Source: JAXMEB01 sp046348545
Lineage (GTDB): Bacteria; Pseudomonadota; Gammaproteobacteria; Berkiellales; Berkiellaceae
Assembly: GCA_046348545.1 (NCBI GenBank)
Contig: JAXMEB010000003.1
Span: 310,001-374,000, forward strand
Direction of reading: 5' to 3'
Length of the DNA: 64,000 bases
The notes below the pieces were generated by a model. That model searched no databases, was not told the origin of the DNA, and saw only the letters and a program-made list of their open reading frames with translations. Positions 18,919 to 29,404 of this stretch are shown piece after piece; position 1 is the first letter of the stretch; each line of letters begins with the position of its first letter. The position numbers and the translations under genes are program-made.

Positions 18919-21900
18919 ATGCTTAAGCGCCTAGTCACTTTGTTCACAATGTTTTGGATCATTGTAGGAGCAACTTGGGCCAAGGCGCCTTATATTCCGG
19001 AAGTTCTTAAACCTTGGCAAGAATGGGTTCTTTGGGATCATGAAGCTGAAGTCTATTGCCCAGTCATTCAAGACAAGGAAACACACGATTGCGTTTGGCC
19101 TGGTAAACTGAAGCTAAATATTCAAGGGCAGGTAGGCACTTTCTCACTAAGCGTACAGGTCTTTTTTGATAGTTGGGTGAGATTACCGGGGGATGCAAGC
19201 GGCATGCCGTTCGATGTGAAAGTTAATGATAAGCTTGCGCCGGTGATGATGCTCGATAGTCCCGCCATATTTCTCAATGCAGGGGTCCATCAAATTAATG
19301 GTCAATTGCATTGGCAAGCAGTTCCTAGCGATCTAACGATTCCACGTGACATTGGACTGCTAGATTTATCCATTGATGGGCAAGTGATTGCACAGCCTGA
19401 TAGAGATCCTAGCGGTAAAGTGTGGCTTAAAGGACGCTACGTTAAAGAACAAAAAGTAGAAGACAGTCTGAGTGTTCAAGTATTTAGATATTTAAAGGAC
19501 GACAACCCTTTTATCGACAGGACCATTATTAAAATGAAAGTGTCCGGTCAAGATCGTGAGGTTGTTTTAAGTGGACCTTTATTGCCAGACTTTATCCCAA
19601 TCAGTTTTGCGAGTAATTTGCCAGCTCGGCTTGAACCTGATGGACGTTTAAGGGTTCAAGTGAGAGCAGGTTCCGAGTGGGAGATGACTCTCAATTCACG
19701 TCATATTAAACCGGTCTCTGTTCTGAATTATATCGAAAGACCGGCGCCCTGGCCTGAAAAGGAAATTTGGACTTTTGAACCGGTGCCTGCATTAAGATTG
19801 GTTGAAGTTAAAGGTGGACAACCGCTGGATCCAACTCAAACGGATTTACCGGAAACTACAAATCAGTTTCAAGCTTTTCTGATGACCCAAGATCAAAAAC
19901 TAGATTTTGAAGAAAAGCGAAGAGGACAAGCGACAGAGCGAGCAGATCAATTACAATTGACTCGAACAATGTGGCTTGATTTTGAGGGCAGGGGATTCAC
20001 GTTACAAGATAATCTATCAGGTCAACTTGAACAGGATTGGCGCTTAGAGGTGTCCCCACAAATGCAATTGGGGCGAGTTCAAGTCGATGGAGAAGATCGA
20101 CTGATTACCAAAGGGCCTAAAGGGCAATCTGGCGTAGAGGTCCGTCAAGGACAATTGAATGTCATGGGCATCGGTGAAATGAAGCGTCAGGGCCAATCTT
20201 TTTCTGCGGTGGGTTGGGATCGAGACGTTCAATATCTGTCTACGTTGCTTCAATTGCCACCAGGTTGGCATTTATTTGCAGCAACAGGGGTTGATCAAGT
20301 CGATTCTGCTTGGATTGATAAATGGAATTTATTAGATCTCTTTTTAGTTCTTGTGATTGCAGCCGCTGTGTTAAAGCTATTCAACTTTAGGTGGGGGGTG
20401 GTCGCGCTGATCACGCTAGTCTTAATTTACCATGAGCGGGGTGCACCGATATATAGTTGGTTGAATTTGCTAGCAGGGATTGGTCTACTGAGGGTGATGT
20501 CACCCGGTAAGATGAGAGTGGTTGTAGAATGGTATTATCGACTCAGTGTTTTATTGATCGCATTCCATTTGATTCCATTTGCCGTCGATCAAGTGCGACA
20601 AGGGATGTACCCGCAGCTTGCAAGACCCAGCTATACTCAACCGGTTTATGCGGAACCTCAAGTCATGTCTATTGGACAAGCGCCTAAAATGATGCGTCAG
20701 CGTATGGAAGCAGGCGCAGAAGCATTGTCAGCCCGAGAATGGTCTAGTGCAGATAGTATGGCAAATGAGCAAGAAGGGGCTGTATTTCCAGAACGTAAAA
20801 AAGCACTTGATGACTACGATCCAAACGCTAAAATTCAAACAGGGCCTGGCATTCCGAATTGGACTTGGCAAACCGTTAATTTGATTTGGAATGGACCTGT
20901 TATGAAAGATCAAATGATGCGCCTTTGGTTGATACCGCCTACCGTTTCTTCAATTTTGAATTGCTTACGCGTGTTCATGATTGGATGTTTGGCTTGGATC
21001 TTGCTCCAATCATGGCGCGACCAAACTAAAACGCCTCAAGTCCTGGCTTCATGGGGTGTTGCCTTGATAGGGGGATTCTTAGCTCTTAATCTGCTGACTT
21101 ATAGCAGTAAGATATTAGCAGATGAGATCCCTGATCCGGTGATATTGGAGGCGTTGCAGGCACGACTTTTGGCACCACCAGACTGCGTACCTCATTGTAG
21201 TGGCGTGGGCAAGATGTGGATTCAAGCAACCAGCACGCAATTGAAAATCCGAATGGATGTCAATGCCTTAAGTCAAATTGCTATCCCTATTCCAAGTGCG
21301 CTGGGAAAATGGTCGCCGCAAGTGGTGACACTGAATGGGCAAGTCAAAACCGGGTTGATGACTAAAGATCAGGTGTTACATCTCGCGCTGGAACCAGGCG
21401 CTTATAGCCTTGAGCTCGTTGGAATGATGCCTGAGCTTGAGAGCTTTGAATTGCCAATCCCGGTATTGCCGACTTCCATACAAGTCGAGGCAGATGCTTG
21501 GAAAGTTGATGGACCGGTTGATGGGTTTTTGAGGACACACAACCTTTATTTTAAACGCATCGTGGCGCAAGGTTCGACTTTAGAAAAATTGAAGCCAGGC
21601 GAAATGCCGACATTTGTATCGGTCACACGCAGACTAGAGTTAGGATTTACTTGGAAAGTCATCACTGAGGCTCAACGTCTTTCACCTCAGCGAGGGAGTG
21701 TGAGTGTGAAGATCCCGCTTCTATCGGGGGAACGTGTTTTGAATGACAGTATTAAAGTGAAAGACAGCGAAGCGAATATTGTTTTTTCCGATTTTCAAAA
21801 CGTGGTTTCGTTTGAATCAGAATTGCCTATTGTGCCAAGTCTTGCCTTGAAAGCCGCTGATCAAGTTGATTTCACAGAAACTTGGGCTTTAGAGGCCAGT

Positions 21901-22974
21901 GGTATTTGGCATGTTGAGTTTGAAGGAATCTCACCTATCCACCAAAGATTAGCTGATGGTCGTTGGCAACCAACCTGGCGGCCATGGCCCGATGAAGCTA
22001 TCACTTTGAATATTACGCGTCCTGAAGGCCTGGCGGGCGCAACGATGAGTATTGATTCGAGCGCAATGAGCATGACGCCCGGTAAACGAGCGATGGATGT
22101 TGAATTGAATTTTAATGTGCGCGCCAGTCAAGGTGGGACACATGTTTTAAAATTGCCACAGGATATTAAATTGCAAGATGTGTTAATCAATGGTCAAAGT
22201 CAATCTATCAACCTCCAAGGACAAGCTTTATCCGTTCCCATTTATCCAGGTGGTGAAGCTGTTCAAATTAAATGGCAAATGCCTTTTGAATTGAATAGTC
22301 TCTTTAAGACACCAACAGTCGATTTGAATGCTAAAAGTAGTAATGCCGTTGTCAATGTGACCTTTGGTAAAGATCGTTGGATTTTAGCGATGGGGGGCCC
22401 TAGTATGGGGCCGGTTGTTTTATTTTGGGGTGTTTTAATTGTCGTATTGGTGGTCGCCTACGTTTTAAGTCGATTGACTATTGCACCACTTAATTTTTGG
22501 CAATGGTCTTTATTGGGCGTTGGTGTTGCAGTGGCATCCCCAATTGCGGCGGTTGGTGTTCTGGCATGGTTTTTTGCCATGGGGCGATGCGCAGTATGGA
22601 AACCGCAATTCAAATCTTGGGGTTATACGGTGTTGCAAGTTGGCTTAGTGTTCCTTACCTTTATCTTTATTATCAGTCTATTGACGAGCATTTCAAAAGG
22701 CTTATTAGGTACGCCGCAAATGCAGCTGGCTGCGCCCATGAGTGGGTTAATTTACAATTCTTACTTTGGACCAGATCACCACTATTTGAGTTGGTATCAA
22801 GATCTCAGTACTAATTCTACTCCTAAAGCTTGGGTACTGACTTTGTCGGTGTATTGGTATCGGGGACTGATGTTGCTTTGGGCATTGTGGCTTGCTTTTT
22901 CAATGATGCATTGGTTTAAGTGGGGTTGGCAAAGTTTTAGCCGCGGCGGCTTGTGGGTGCCGGCGAAACTTTGA
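18919..22974 (+). CDS. Large membrane protein of unknown function
   Basis: A 1351-aa protein with an N-terminal signal peptide (cut probably after TWAKA). It has a long beta-rich exported region of about 470 residues, a cluster of membrane helices around residues 470-560, another helix near 680, a second beta-rich region, and a group of helices at the C-terminus (about 1140-1340). Cys pairs (CPVIQDKETHDC, CVPHC) suggest disulfides outside the cytoplasm. I recognise no catalytic motif. The ribosome site GAGGAG lies close before the ATG. It may be an inner-membrane protein with two periplasmic beta domains. The function is unknown to me. Confidence 0.85.
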   Translation: MLKRLVTLFTMFWIIVGATWAKAPYIPEVLKPWQEWVLWDHEAEVYCPVIQDKETHDCVWPGKLKLNIQGQVGTFSLSVQVFFDSWVRLPGDASGMPFDVKVNDKLAPVMMLDSPAIFLNAGVHQINGQLHWQAVPSDLTIPRDIGLLDLSIDGQVIAQPDRDPSGKVWLKGRYVKEQKVEDSLSVQVFRYLKDDNPFIDRTIIKMKVSGQDREVVLSGPLLPDFIPISFASNLPARLEPDGRLRVQVRAGSEWEMTLNSRHIKPVSVLNYIERPAPWPEKEIWTFEPVPALRLVEVKGGQPLDPTQTDLPETTNQFQAFLMTQDQKLDFEEKRRGQATERADQLQLTRTMWLDFEGRGFTLQDNLSGQLEQDWRLEVSPQMQLGRVQVDGEDRLITKGPKGQSGVEVRQGQLNVMGIGEMKRQGQSFSAVGWDRDVQYLSTLLQLPPGWHLFAATGVDQVDSAWIDKWNLLDLFLVLVIAAAVLKLFNFRWGVVALITLVLIYHERGAPIYSWLNLLAGIGLLRVMSPGKMRVVVEWYYRLSVLLIAFHLIPFAVDQVRQGMYPQLARPSYTQPVYAEPQVMSIGQAPKMMRQRMEAGAEALSAREWSSADSMANEQEGAVFPERKKALDDYDPNAKIQTGPGIPNWTWQTVNLIWNGPVMKDQMMRLWLIPPTVSSILNCLRVFMIGCLAWILLQSWRDQTKTPQVLASWGVALIGGFLALNLLTYSSKILADEIPDPVILEALQARLLAPPDCVPHCSGVGKMWIQATSTQLKIRMDVNALSQIAIPIPSALGKWSPQVVTLNGQVKTGLMTKDQVLHLALEPGAYSLELVGMMPELESFELPIPVLPTSIQVEADAWKVDGPVDGFLRTHNLYFKRIVAQGSTLEKLKPGEMPTFVSVTRRLELGFTWKVITEAQRLSPQRGSVSVKIPLLSGERVLNDSIKVKDSEANIVFSDFQNVVSFESELPIVPSLALKAADQVDFTETWALEASGIWHVEFEGISPIHQRLADGRWQPTWRPWPDEAITLNITRPEGLAGATMSIDSSAMSMTPGKRAMDVELNFNVRASQGGTHVLKLPQDIKLQDVLINGQSQSINLQGQALSVPIYPGGEAVQIKWQMPFELNSLFKTPTVDLNAKSSNAVVNVTFGKDRWILAMGGPSMGPVVLFWGVLIVVLVVAYVLSRLTIAPLNFWQWSLLGVGVAVASPIAAVGVLAWFFAMGRCAVWKPQFKSWGYTVLQVGLVFLTFIFIISLLTSISKGLLGTPQMQLAAPMSGLIYNSYFGPDHHYLSWYQDLSTNSTPKAWVLTLSVYWYRGLMLLWALWLAFSMMHWFKWGWQSFSRGGLWVPAKL

Positions 22975-23056
22975 TAGGATTCGGGATTCGACAGGCACGT
23001 CGCATCTAATCACTAGGGAATCCTTCAACCAGAGTCATTGAATTTGGAGAAGTTCT

Positions 23057-24328
23057 ATGGGTTTTAATCCAAAGCACGCTTTGCCCGCAAGCCTTCTAAC
23101 TGTCTGCGCGCTATTGAATACATCTACAACCTTCGCAGAAAGCGAAATGAATGTTGATACCAAAGGGGGCTTAAGCGTCTTTGATATTAAAGACGAAGAC
23201 TACTGGTTTAAGATTGGCGGCCGTATCAATGCGGACTACGCCTCTTTCCACGGGGCAGGCCATAGCGGTTATCCTAGTGGGGCTAATCTTCGCCGTGCCA
23301 GAGTGACCTTCAAAGGGGGCGTCGGCAGTCAGTGGGTTTATAAAGTTGATTTAGATCATGCTTCAGATGGCTCCACAGAATTTGGTGAAGCATTTGTCGC
23401 TTACGACGGATTTGAATGGATTTGGATTGCCCTTGGTCAAGTAGGGACCCCATTCAGTTTGGACAATTGGACGAGCAGCAACGAATACATTCTTATGGAA
23501 AATGCGCTACCCGTTCAAGCATTTTCACCAGGCAGTGGCCTTGGTGTGTACGTGGAAGGTAACTGGACAGATTTTACTTGGGCTGCAGCGTTGACCACGC
23601 CTAAAGATGGCGTTACGCAAATTGGTGATGCGCAACCGAGTGCGTTAGGCACTAGTTCAACGACCGGCCGTGGTCCAATTGGGGCTGATCCGATTGGCAT
23701 AACTGGCAGATTAACTTATGCGCCTATTCACACTGCAGATACGGTTTACCATTTCGGAACCTCATTCACTTGGCAGGATCAAAAAGATTTAGCCAATATG
23801 TTTAATTTTTCAACGCGTCCGGAGTTGAGAGCGCGTTCAACCCCTTCACTCAGCACTGGTGTACCCTCTGATTCAGTGAAAGACTACTGGGTCTGGGGCT
23901 TTGAAGCCGCTGGCAAATGGGGCCCTGTGTTGGTCATGGGTGAATATTTTACAGCGCACATGAATCGCTTCTCGAACATTGCTGCAACGGATGCGCGTCG
24001 CCCAGGCGGTGACTTGGGATACAACGGTTACTATATTGCTGCATCCTACGTCGTGACGGGAGAATCTAAAGACTATGATTTCGAAAGCGCAACCTTTGGA
24101 CGTGTCAGACCGCTTAGCAAGTCTGGTGCGATTGAATTGGTTGCCCGTCATAGTTTTGTTGATTTGCAAGACAAATCTTTCGGGCTTGGTCGCGAAAGAG
24201 ATACGACCTTGGGAGCAACTTGGTGGGTAAATGACTATGTTCGATTTATGTTGAACTATACTCATGCTCGCTTACCGGTTGATACGACCTTGAATATTAT
24301 TGGCGCACGCGCACAAGTGAACTGGTAA
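23057..24328 (+). CDS. Outer-membrane porin, OprP/OprO type
   Basis: A 423-aa protein with an N-terminal signal peptide (cut near TTFAES) and a long beta-barrel pattern ending in an aromatic residue, ...ARAQVNW. The opening segment FKIGGRINADYASFHG and the RRARVTFKGGVG motif are typical of phosphate-selective porins of the OprO/OprP family. It would allow diffusion of small anions across the outer membrane. GGAGAAG gives a good ribosome site. A strong terminator follows, so the gene is probably its own unit. Confidence 0.88.
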   Translation: MGFNPKHALPASLLTVCALLNTSTTFAESEMNVDTKGGLSVFDIKDEDYWFKIGGRINADYASFHGAGHSGYPSGANLRRARVTFKGGVGSQWVYKVDLDHASDGSTEFGEAFVAYDGFEWIWIALGQVGTPFSLDNWTSSNEYILMENALPVQAFSPGSGLGVYVEGNWTDFTWAAALTTPKDGVTQIGDAQPSALGTSSTTGRGPIGADPIGITGRLTYAPIHTADTVYHFGTSFTWQDQKDLANMFNFSTRPELRARSTPSLSTGVPSDSVKDYWVWGFEAAGKWGPVLVMGEYFTAHMNRFSNIAATDARRPGGDLGYNGYYIAASYVVTGESKDYDFESATFGRVRPLSKSGAIELVARHSFVDLQDKSFGLGRERDTTLGATWWVNDYVRFMLNYTHARLPVDTTLNIIGARAQVNW

Positions 24329-24341
24329 TATTTTAAGTCTT

Positions 24342-24368
24342 AAGGGAAGGCAAAGCCTTCCCTTTTTG
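24342..24368 (+). terminator. Rho-independent terminator after the porin gene
   Basis: AAGGGAAGGC (24342-24351) pairs perfectly with GCCTTCCCTT (24355-24364) over a 3-base loop and runs into a T tract. It lies 14 bases after the porin stop codon. Confidence 0.93.
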
Positions 24369-24411
24369 TCTAGAATTTGGTTAGTAGATTGTCTTTTTCA
24401 GGGACGACAAA

Positions 24412-25248
24412 ATGTTGCGACGCATCAATCGCTGTCTTCTGTTACCTATTATGGGTGGTTTTATATTTTTGAGTGGATGTGCAACAACTGATCCTAATCA
24501 CGATCCGTTGGAGCCCCTCAATCGTGATATCTATGCTTTTAATGGGAAGGTCGACAAATACATTGTTCATCCTATTGCGAAAGTCTATCAGGCCGTATTA
24601 CCTGATTTTGTAGAACAACGTGTAAGCAACTTTTATGATAATTTGAGAGAAATCCCAACCATCGCAAATGATTTATTGCAGATCAAGCCAGGTCACGCTG
24701 TAAAAGATACCACGCGTTTTTTACTCAATACGACGGTTGGAGTACTTGGTATTTTTGATGTGGCAGGTGCCATTGGTGTTGAAAAGCATAAGGAAGATTT
24801 TGGTCAAACCTTAATGGTTTACGGCATGAAAAATTCGACCTATTTAGTTCTACCCTTTATTGGCCCTTCGACTATTCGCGACACCATTGGGTTTGCGACA
24901 GACTATTCAGCTTTTTCAGTCTGGCCTCATGTTCATCCACAGAGTACCCGTAATTGGTTATTAGCACTGGATTATCTAGATCAGAAGTCTCGGTTTATGC
25001 GTCATGGTAAAGTTTTAGAAGCTGTCGGTATCGATGAATATGCGTTTGTACGTAATGCTTATCTGCAACGACGCGCATTTTTAGCCTACGACGGCAATGT
25101 GCCTGAGGAAGATCTAGAGGAAAATCCTTTCCCTGAAGACATTCACAAAGGTGAAAGTAGCAAATCAACAGCCGTTCAAGTTGAGGCTGATTCTGAAGCT
25201 GCTAAAGCGGCTCGAGAAGAAGCCGAACGTAACGATGTCGTTGAATAA
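24412..25248 (+). CDS. mlaA: MlaA/VacJ outer-membrane lipoprotein
   Basis: A 278-aa lipoprotein with lipobox LSGC (Cys23). It is the outer-membrane part of the Mla pathway, which removes misplaced phospholipids from the outer leaflet. Family motifs are DPLEPLNRDIYAFN, NFYDNLREIPTIANDLLQ and EDFGQTLMVYG, together with the glycine-rich FIGPSTIRDTIG. The C-terminus is an acidic and Ala-rich tail. The other mla genes are not in the window. The protein family has been linked to surface stability and spread in Shigella (VacJ), which would fit a host-associated organism. Confidence 0.95.
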   Translation: MLRRINRCLLLPIMGGFIFLSGCATTDPNHDPLEPLNRDIYAFNGKVDKYIVHPIAKVYQAVLPDFVEQRVSNFYDNLREIPTIANDLLQIKPGHAVKDTTRFLLNTTVGVLGIFDVAGAIGVEKHKEDFGQTLMVYGMKNSTYLVLPFIGPSTIRDTIGFATDYSAFSVWPHVHPQSTRNWLLALDYLDQKSRFMRHGKVLEAVGIDEYAFVRNAYLQRRAFLAYDGNVPEEDLEENPFPEDIHKGESSKSTAVQVEADSEAAKAAREEAERNDVVE

Positions 25249-25253
25249 AAATT

Positions 25254-27009
25254 TTAGTCCAATGACCAATTTTTTGGTGCACCCTCGATATAATCGCCAA
25301 GTTGAGCTCTGTTGTTAACACGAGCTCTACGATTACTCAGTGCATTTTGACGTTGTATAGAATATTCCACAAATTGATCATAGTATTGTAAATGTTGCAC
25401 CAAAGCTTGTTTCACAATTCCTTCCAAGGGGTAGTTAACGAAATCTTGTGTCAGTACTCCCAAAAATTGAGTGTAATCATTAAGAATAGTGTTAGTGACT
25501 ATAGAATCTCGTCTTCCATCTGGCAGTTGGTTATCCAATTTTCTGACAAAAGATGGAAAAAAGAAAATCGAAAATAATCCTGAAAGTGGTTTTAGATCCG
25601 TTGCATTATCCCAATTTTTAAGTTGCGCCACGATATACTCGCGAATCAATGAATCCTGTTTGCAATCAATTTTATAGTTGATATCCAGCCCTCTAAAAAT
25701 ATGATGAAATAATCTCGTTCTCATCATATTGAAAAAATTCGCTAGTGCATTTTGCTTGTAGAACAATTTAATAAAATGCGCCTTAAAAGCTTTAAACGGT
25801 AAATCCCTCAAATATACCCCACATTGTTTTATCGTGTTTTGTAGCACAAATGGGATGAATTGATTCATTCTGGTTGCAAAGTCGATGACTCTCAGCATAC
25901 AAATAGGATTTTGCTTAAATAATTCGTAAGGATTGTCTGAAATGAGCTCGAATTGAGGATTTGCGATATTGATTAAGAAATGCCTTGTTTTTTCGAGCGG
26001 AGCATAGCATCGCCCATTTTGATCTAAGAAAATAGCATTAAACGGGAAGTCTCTTTTTTCTGCATTTTCTCTCAGTGAGAATCCTTTTGGTACTGAAATA
26101 ATGTCAGTTTTGACGCCGTCAATTTCTATAATAAAGAGTCCTTCGAATGGTCCAGGCTGGGGATGATAAGCCGCAAAGCATGTTATGATTTCGTTGTGGG
26201 AGAGCTCGACAATTAGATCAATGTCGTTACTAATGTGAGCGCTATTGGTCAAAATGTCTCTTGGATATCCCCCAACGATATATGCGCGAGCCTCTAGACG
26301 AGTGACCAGTGACATGACAGCTGTTATAGCAGGCGGGATCAGAATTGCTTCAGTAGGATAAATATAAGCTTCATCTTGAAAATGTGGATCAATACTGATG
26401 TTCGAAATTGGCTTGCTGATAAAAGGCTGTTCTTGAGAATGATCGTCAGATAGCATTAGAATATCATTTGTTTGAGGAACTTCAATCTTAGCCTCTGATT
26501 TGATACCAACTGTCGAATCATTGATCTCATGAAATTTTTCTGAATTCTCAGCTATTCGATCTTGAGAGTTTGCGTCGATTTTTTTCTTTTTATTGCCGCG
26601 TTGTCTCTTTTTCTTATTTTTGCTTTTTTTGTTTTGAGTTGGTTTGACCTTGGGACTAGGCTGAACCTGTGCTGGCTCTTCATTCTCTTTCTTCTTTTCT
26701 TCCGATTTTGATATCTGAGATGGAGCGCTTTGGATGCTAAGTTGTTCTAATTTTGATTCAATCTTATCTTTTTTTAGAGCAGCTCGCTGAGACCGCTTTT
26801 CTTTTTCAGATTTAAGATGAGATAATTTTAGTTCAAAATGTAGATGAATTTTGGTTAACAAGCTTGGGATCTCGGCAGCGGATCCACAATGGTTTTCAGG
26901 TCCTTCAAGTAAGCATGAAATATTTTTAATGAGAGCGGAAAGCTGAAATAGTTCTGCTTCAGTGATTTTTTGGGTGTTTAAATGATTTATAATTTGTAAT
27001 ATATTGTTT
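25254..27009 (-). pseudogene. Nucleotidyltransferase-like protein, 3' part of an IS-split gene
   Basis: The C-terminal part has the head domain of class II tRNA nucleotidyltransferases and poly(A) polymerases: YIVGGYPRDIL, then NDIDLIVEL with the two metal-binding Asp residues, and later a segment like the RNA-binding region (DNPYELFKQNPICMLRVIDFATR). A very Lys/Glu-rich linker precedes the head. The frame remains open up to the IS4-type insertion at 27009, beyond the TTG at 26861 that could now act as a start. Removing the IS and one 9-bp duplicate joins this part in frame to 28240-29222, giving 909 aa. The catalytic half could still be made from an internal start. Confidence 0.85.
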
Positions 27010-28239
27010 CTCTGTACAGGACAAAACTATTTAGTTGGAAGGTCTACTTTTCTAGTAACTCGCTGAAATAAAAACAAAAAGTGTATAATCTCGATTGTCA
27101 AAAAAAGAGGTGTACACAATGTTTTCAATCAGCGAGTTAAAGGCCATTCTAAAGCCATATTTCAAAATCGACAATAGACGTCTCGACTGTTTAACCCAAA
27201 TTTTAGTTGCCCTTATCACCGTCCGAACGGTTAATCTCGTCGAATTAGCACAAGCGATGATTACCGGTGGTGCTTTTGAAGCCCGCTACAAGCGCATAAG
27301 ACGATTTTTAAAAGAATTTAATGCTTTCAGTTTTGAGACGCTTTCAAAATTTATTGCACAATATTTTTTGCCAAACAATTCAAAATGGCAACTAAGTATG
27401 GACAGAACCAACTGGCAATGGGGCAAGGTTGATATTAATATATTGATGATTTCGGTAGTGTGTGGTTCTGTCGCCATACCGCTTATATGGAAATTTCTTC
27501 CCAAAAAGGGCAATTCAAATCTTGAAGAACGAGTGACTGTTGTAGAAAAATTCATTCACATTTTTGGGAACAGCATCATAGCTGATCTGGTTGCAGACAG
27601 GGAATTTGTCAGTGGTGAATGGTTCAAATGGCTGCTAGAAAAACAGATACCATTTACAATTCGGATCAAGAAAAATGCATTAGTAGATAGTTCAAAAGGT
27701 AATAACCTTCATGTACGCCGCTTATTTATCAATTTAAGGCCAGGGCAAACCCGATACTTGTGCAATAGGAAGGATATTTTTGGCGTGAATTTATGGCTAG
27801 CAGCCACGCGTGCAGAAGATGGTGAGTGGGTCATCGTAGCAAGCACTCACGAACCTGAGCATGCCTTGATGAGGTACAAAAAAAGATGGAACATAGAAAC
27901 CCTGTTTGGTTTTTTAAAATCGAAAGGCTTCAACTTTGAAGACACGCATGTTACTTTACCTGAACGCTTGCATAATTTATTGTCGGTATTAACAATTGCT
28001 TTTTGCTTTGCTTACAAGGTGGGACAAATTATTGCAAAAGAGCAACCGATTAAAACCAAGAAGCATGGTCGATTAGAAAAAAGTGTATTGAGACTCGGAT
28101 TAGATTTTCTTCGTGAGCAATTTTTTAACATTGAGCGCTCGGTTGGTGGCTTCATAGGAAAAATAGCCTCAATTTTCAGTAAATACAGTTTCATTGATCT
28201 GGTCTTTTCAAGGAGCTAAGTGATTTGTCCGGTACAGAG
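27010..28239 (+). mobile_element. IS4-family insertion sequence, complete
   Basis: A 1230-bp element with terminal inverted repeats CTCTGTACAGGACAAA and TTTGTCCGGTACAGAG (one mismatch). It is flanked by a 9-bp direct repeat ATATTGTTT (27001-27009 and 28240-28248), a complete target duplication. It holds one intact transposase gene. The exact duplication and intact gene suggest a recent insertion. A TATAAT box at 27084-27089 lies before the transposase gene. Confidence 0.95.
27119..28219 (+). CDS. IS4-family DDE transposase
   Basis: A 366-aa transposase. The DDE core is visible as SMDRTNW (first Asp), DLVADREF (second Asp) and the YREK signature in YKKRWNIETLFGFLK (Tyr, Arg, Glu and Lys at IS4 spacing). 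The ATG at 27119 is preferred because AAAGAGG lies 8 bases before it; the frame opens earlier at a TTG (27095). The gene appears intact and fills most of the element, with its stop 20 bases from the right end. Confidence 0.92.
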   Translation: MFSISELKAILKPYFKIDNRRLDCLTQILVALITVRTVNLVELAQAMITGGAFEARYKRIRRFLKEFNAFSFETLSKFIAQYFLPNNSKWQLSMDRTNWQWGKVDINILMISVVCGSVAIPLIWKFLPKKGNSNLEERVTVVEKFIHIFGNSIIADLVADREFVSGEWFKWLLEKQIPFTIRIKKNALVDSSKGNNLHVRRLFINLRPGQTRYLCNRKDIFGVNLWLAATRAEDGEWVIVASTHEPEHALMRYKKRWNIETLFGFLKSKGFNFEDTHVTLPERLHNLLSVLTIAFCFAYKVGQIIAKEQPIKTKKHGRLEKSVLRLGLDFLREQFFNIERSVGGFIGKIASIFSKYSFIDLVFSRS

Positions 28240-29222
28240 ATATTGTTTATATTTTTTTCAATGTCCGCTAATGTTTTGATTTCTTTCTTGATTTTGATTA
28301 AATTTTGAGTTTGCTCTACAGCAATATTCAATTTTTTAGGGGTCGATTTTTGTTCAGATTGATGATGCTCTATAATTTTATTTAATTCTGTACTGAAATT
28401 CTTAAACTTTACATGATGCTCAAGCTCATCTTGATTTGCAATCGCAACTTGATGGCGAGTAGTAAATCGAGATAAATGTTCCGCACTGATTAACTCTTTC
28501 AAGTGCATCTGGCATAGTTCAATCTCTATTTTTTTAAAGAGCTCCAAATCATTGAAAAAATAAGCAAAATTTTGAATCATCGAAAATGTGTACCATAAAT
28601 CGTCTCGTATTAAGCAATCTAAAGATACTATTTTTTCTTTGAAATATTTTATGAAAAAATCGTAAATATCAACCAGATTATTTTTGAGGTTCGATACTTC
28701 TGGATGCTCCATCATGCAAAGACCTCGGCATAGATAATCTCCTTGCTCTGTATTGTAGATTGTTTTTGAGATGGTTTCTAAAGCCAACTTTAAATCTTGG
28801 TAATAGATTGTTTTTAGCGTGTTTAATATCGAATCACTATAATAGTTTTCTTTGACACATTGATGATGAACTAGGATTATTTGTTGAGCGAAATCTATTT
28901 TTGTAAAAGGTGATAAGTCCTTTACGGCCATCTGATCTCTTAAAATTTTTAGGAAATCTCTGGATAGGTTTAGATGCATCGAGGTATTGGGGTAAAAGTT
29001 CCTTAGGCTGCCGTCATCGCATGGTTTTAAAATTGGGTCATTTTTGGATAAAATTGAAGATAGCTTGACCCACTCATTAGATTGATTTTGTATTTGACGC
29101 GTTTTTTCTGCACGGAGCTGGGCATTGGGTATGCTTTGAATGTTGTACCAATTTTCTAACAATGTATAGTTTTTTTGATTGATAATTGATTGAAGTGATT
29201 TGTTGTTAGGTACACGTTTCAT
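28240..29222 (-). pseudogene. Nucleotidyltransferase-like protein, 5' part of an IS-split gene
   Basis: The N-terminal part of the gene interrupted by the IS4-type element. It supplies 327-328 native residues and then reads 16 residues into the IS before a stop at 28191, giving a 343-aa product. The native part is helical, rich in Leu, Lys and Asn, with no motif I recognise. It is not part of the standard nucleotidyltransferase family, so the full protein carried an extra N-terminal domain. Any product now lacks the catalytic head. The evidence for one original gene is the exact frame match across the IS. Confidence 0.85.
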
Positions 29223-29368
29223 GAATGCTCAATAGAAATAAGTTATCAGAGGGCGCTATTTTAACAAGTTATCTGACTTTCTATAATATTTCGTTGAGCC
29301 GCTGGTCTCATGGTTTGGTGAGCCCATCTGATAGCTGCTTTGTTTAGGGTATTAGATGCGTCCGCGGG

Positions 29369-29397
29369 TTGACTATCTTCAGGTAGATAGATATAAT
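29369..29397 (+). promoter_or_regulatory. Sigma-70 promoter of the TetR gene with overlapping operator
   Basis: TTGACT (29369-29374) and TATAAT (29392-29397) are separated by exactly 17 bases. Between them lies CTATCT-N6-AGATAG (29373-29390), half-sites that also make up the perfect palindrome before the next gene, so the regulator probably controls itself. Transcription should start about 7 bases after the -10 box, at or next to the ATG at 29405, which implies a leaderless mRNA. Confidence 0.8.
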
Positions 29398-29404
29398 CCC
29401 TCTC

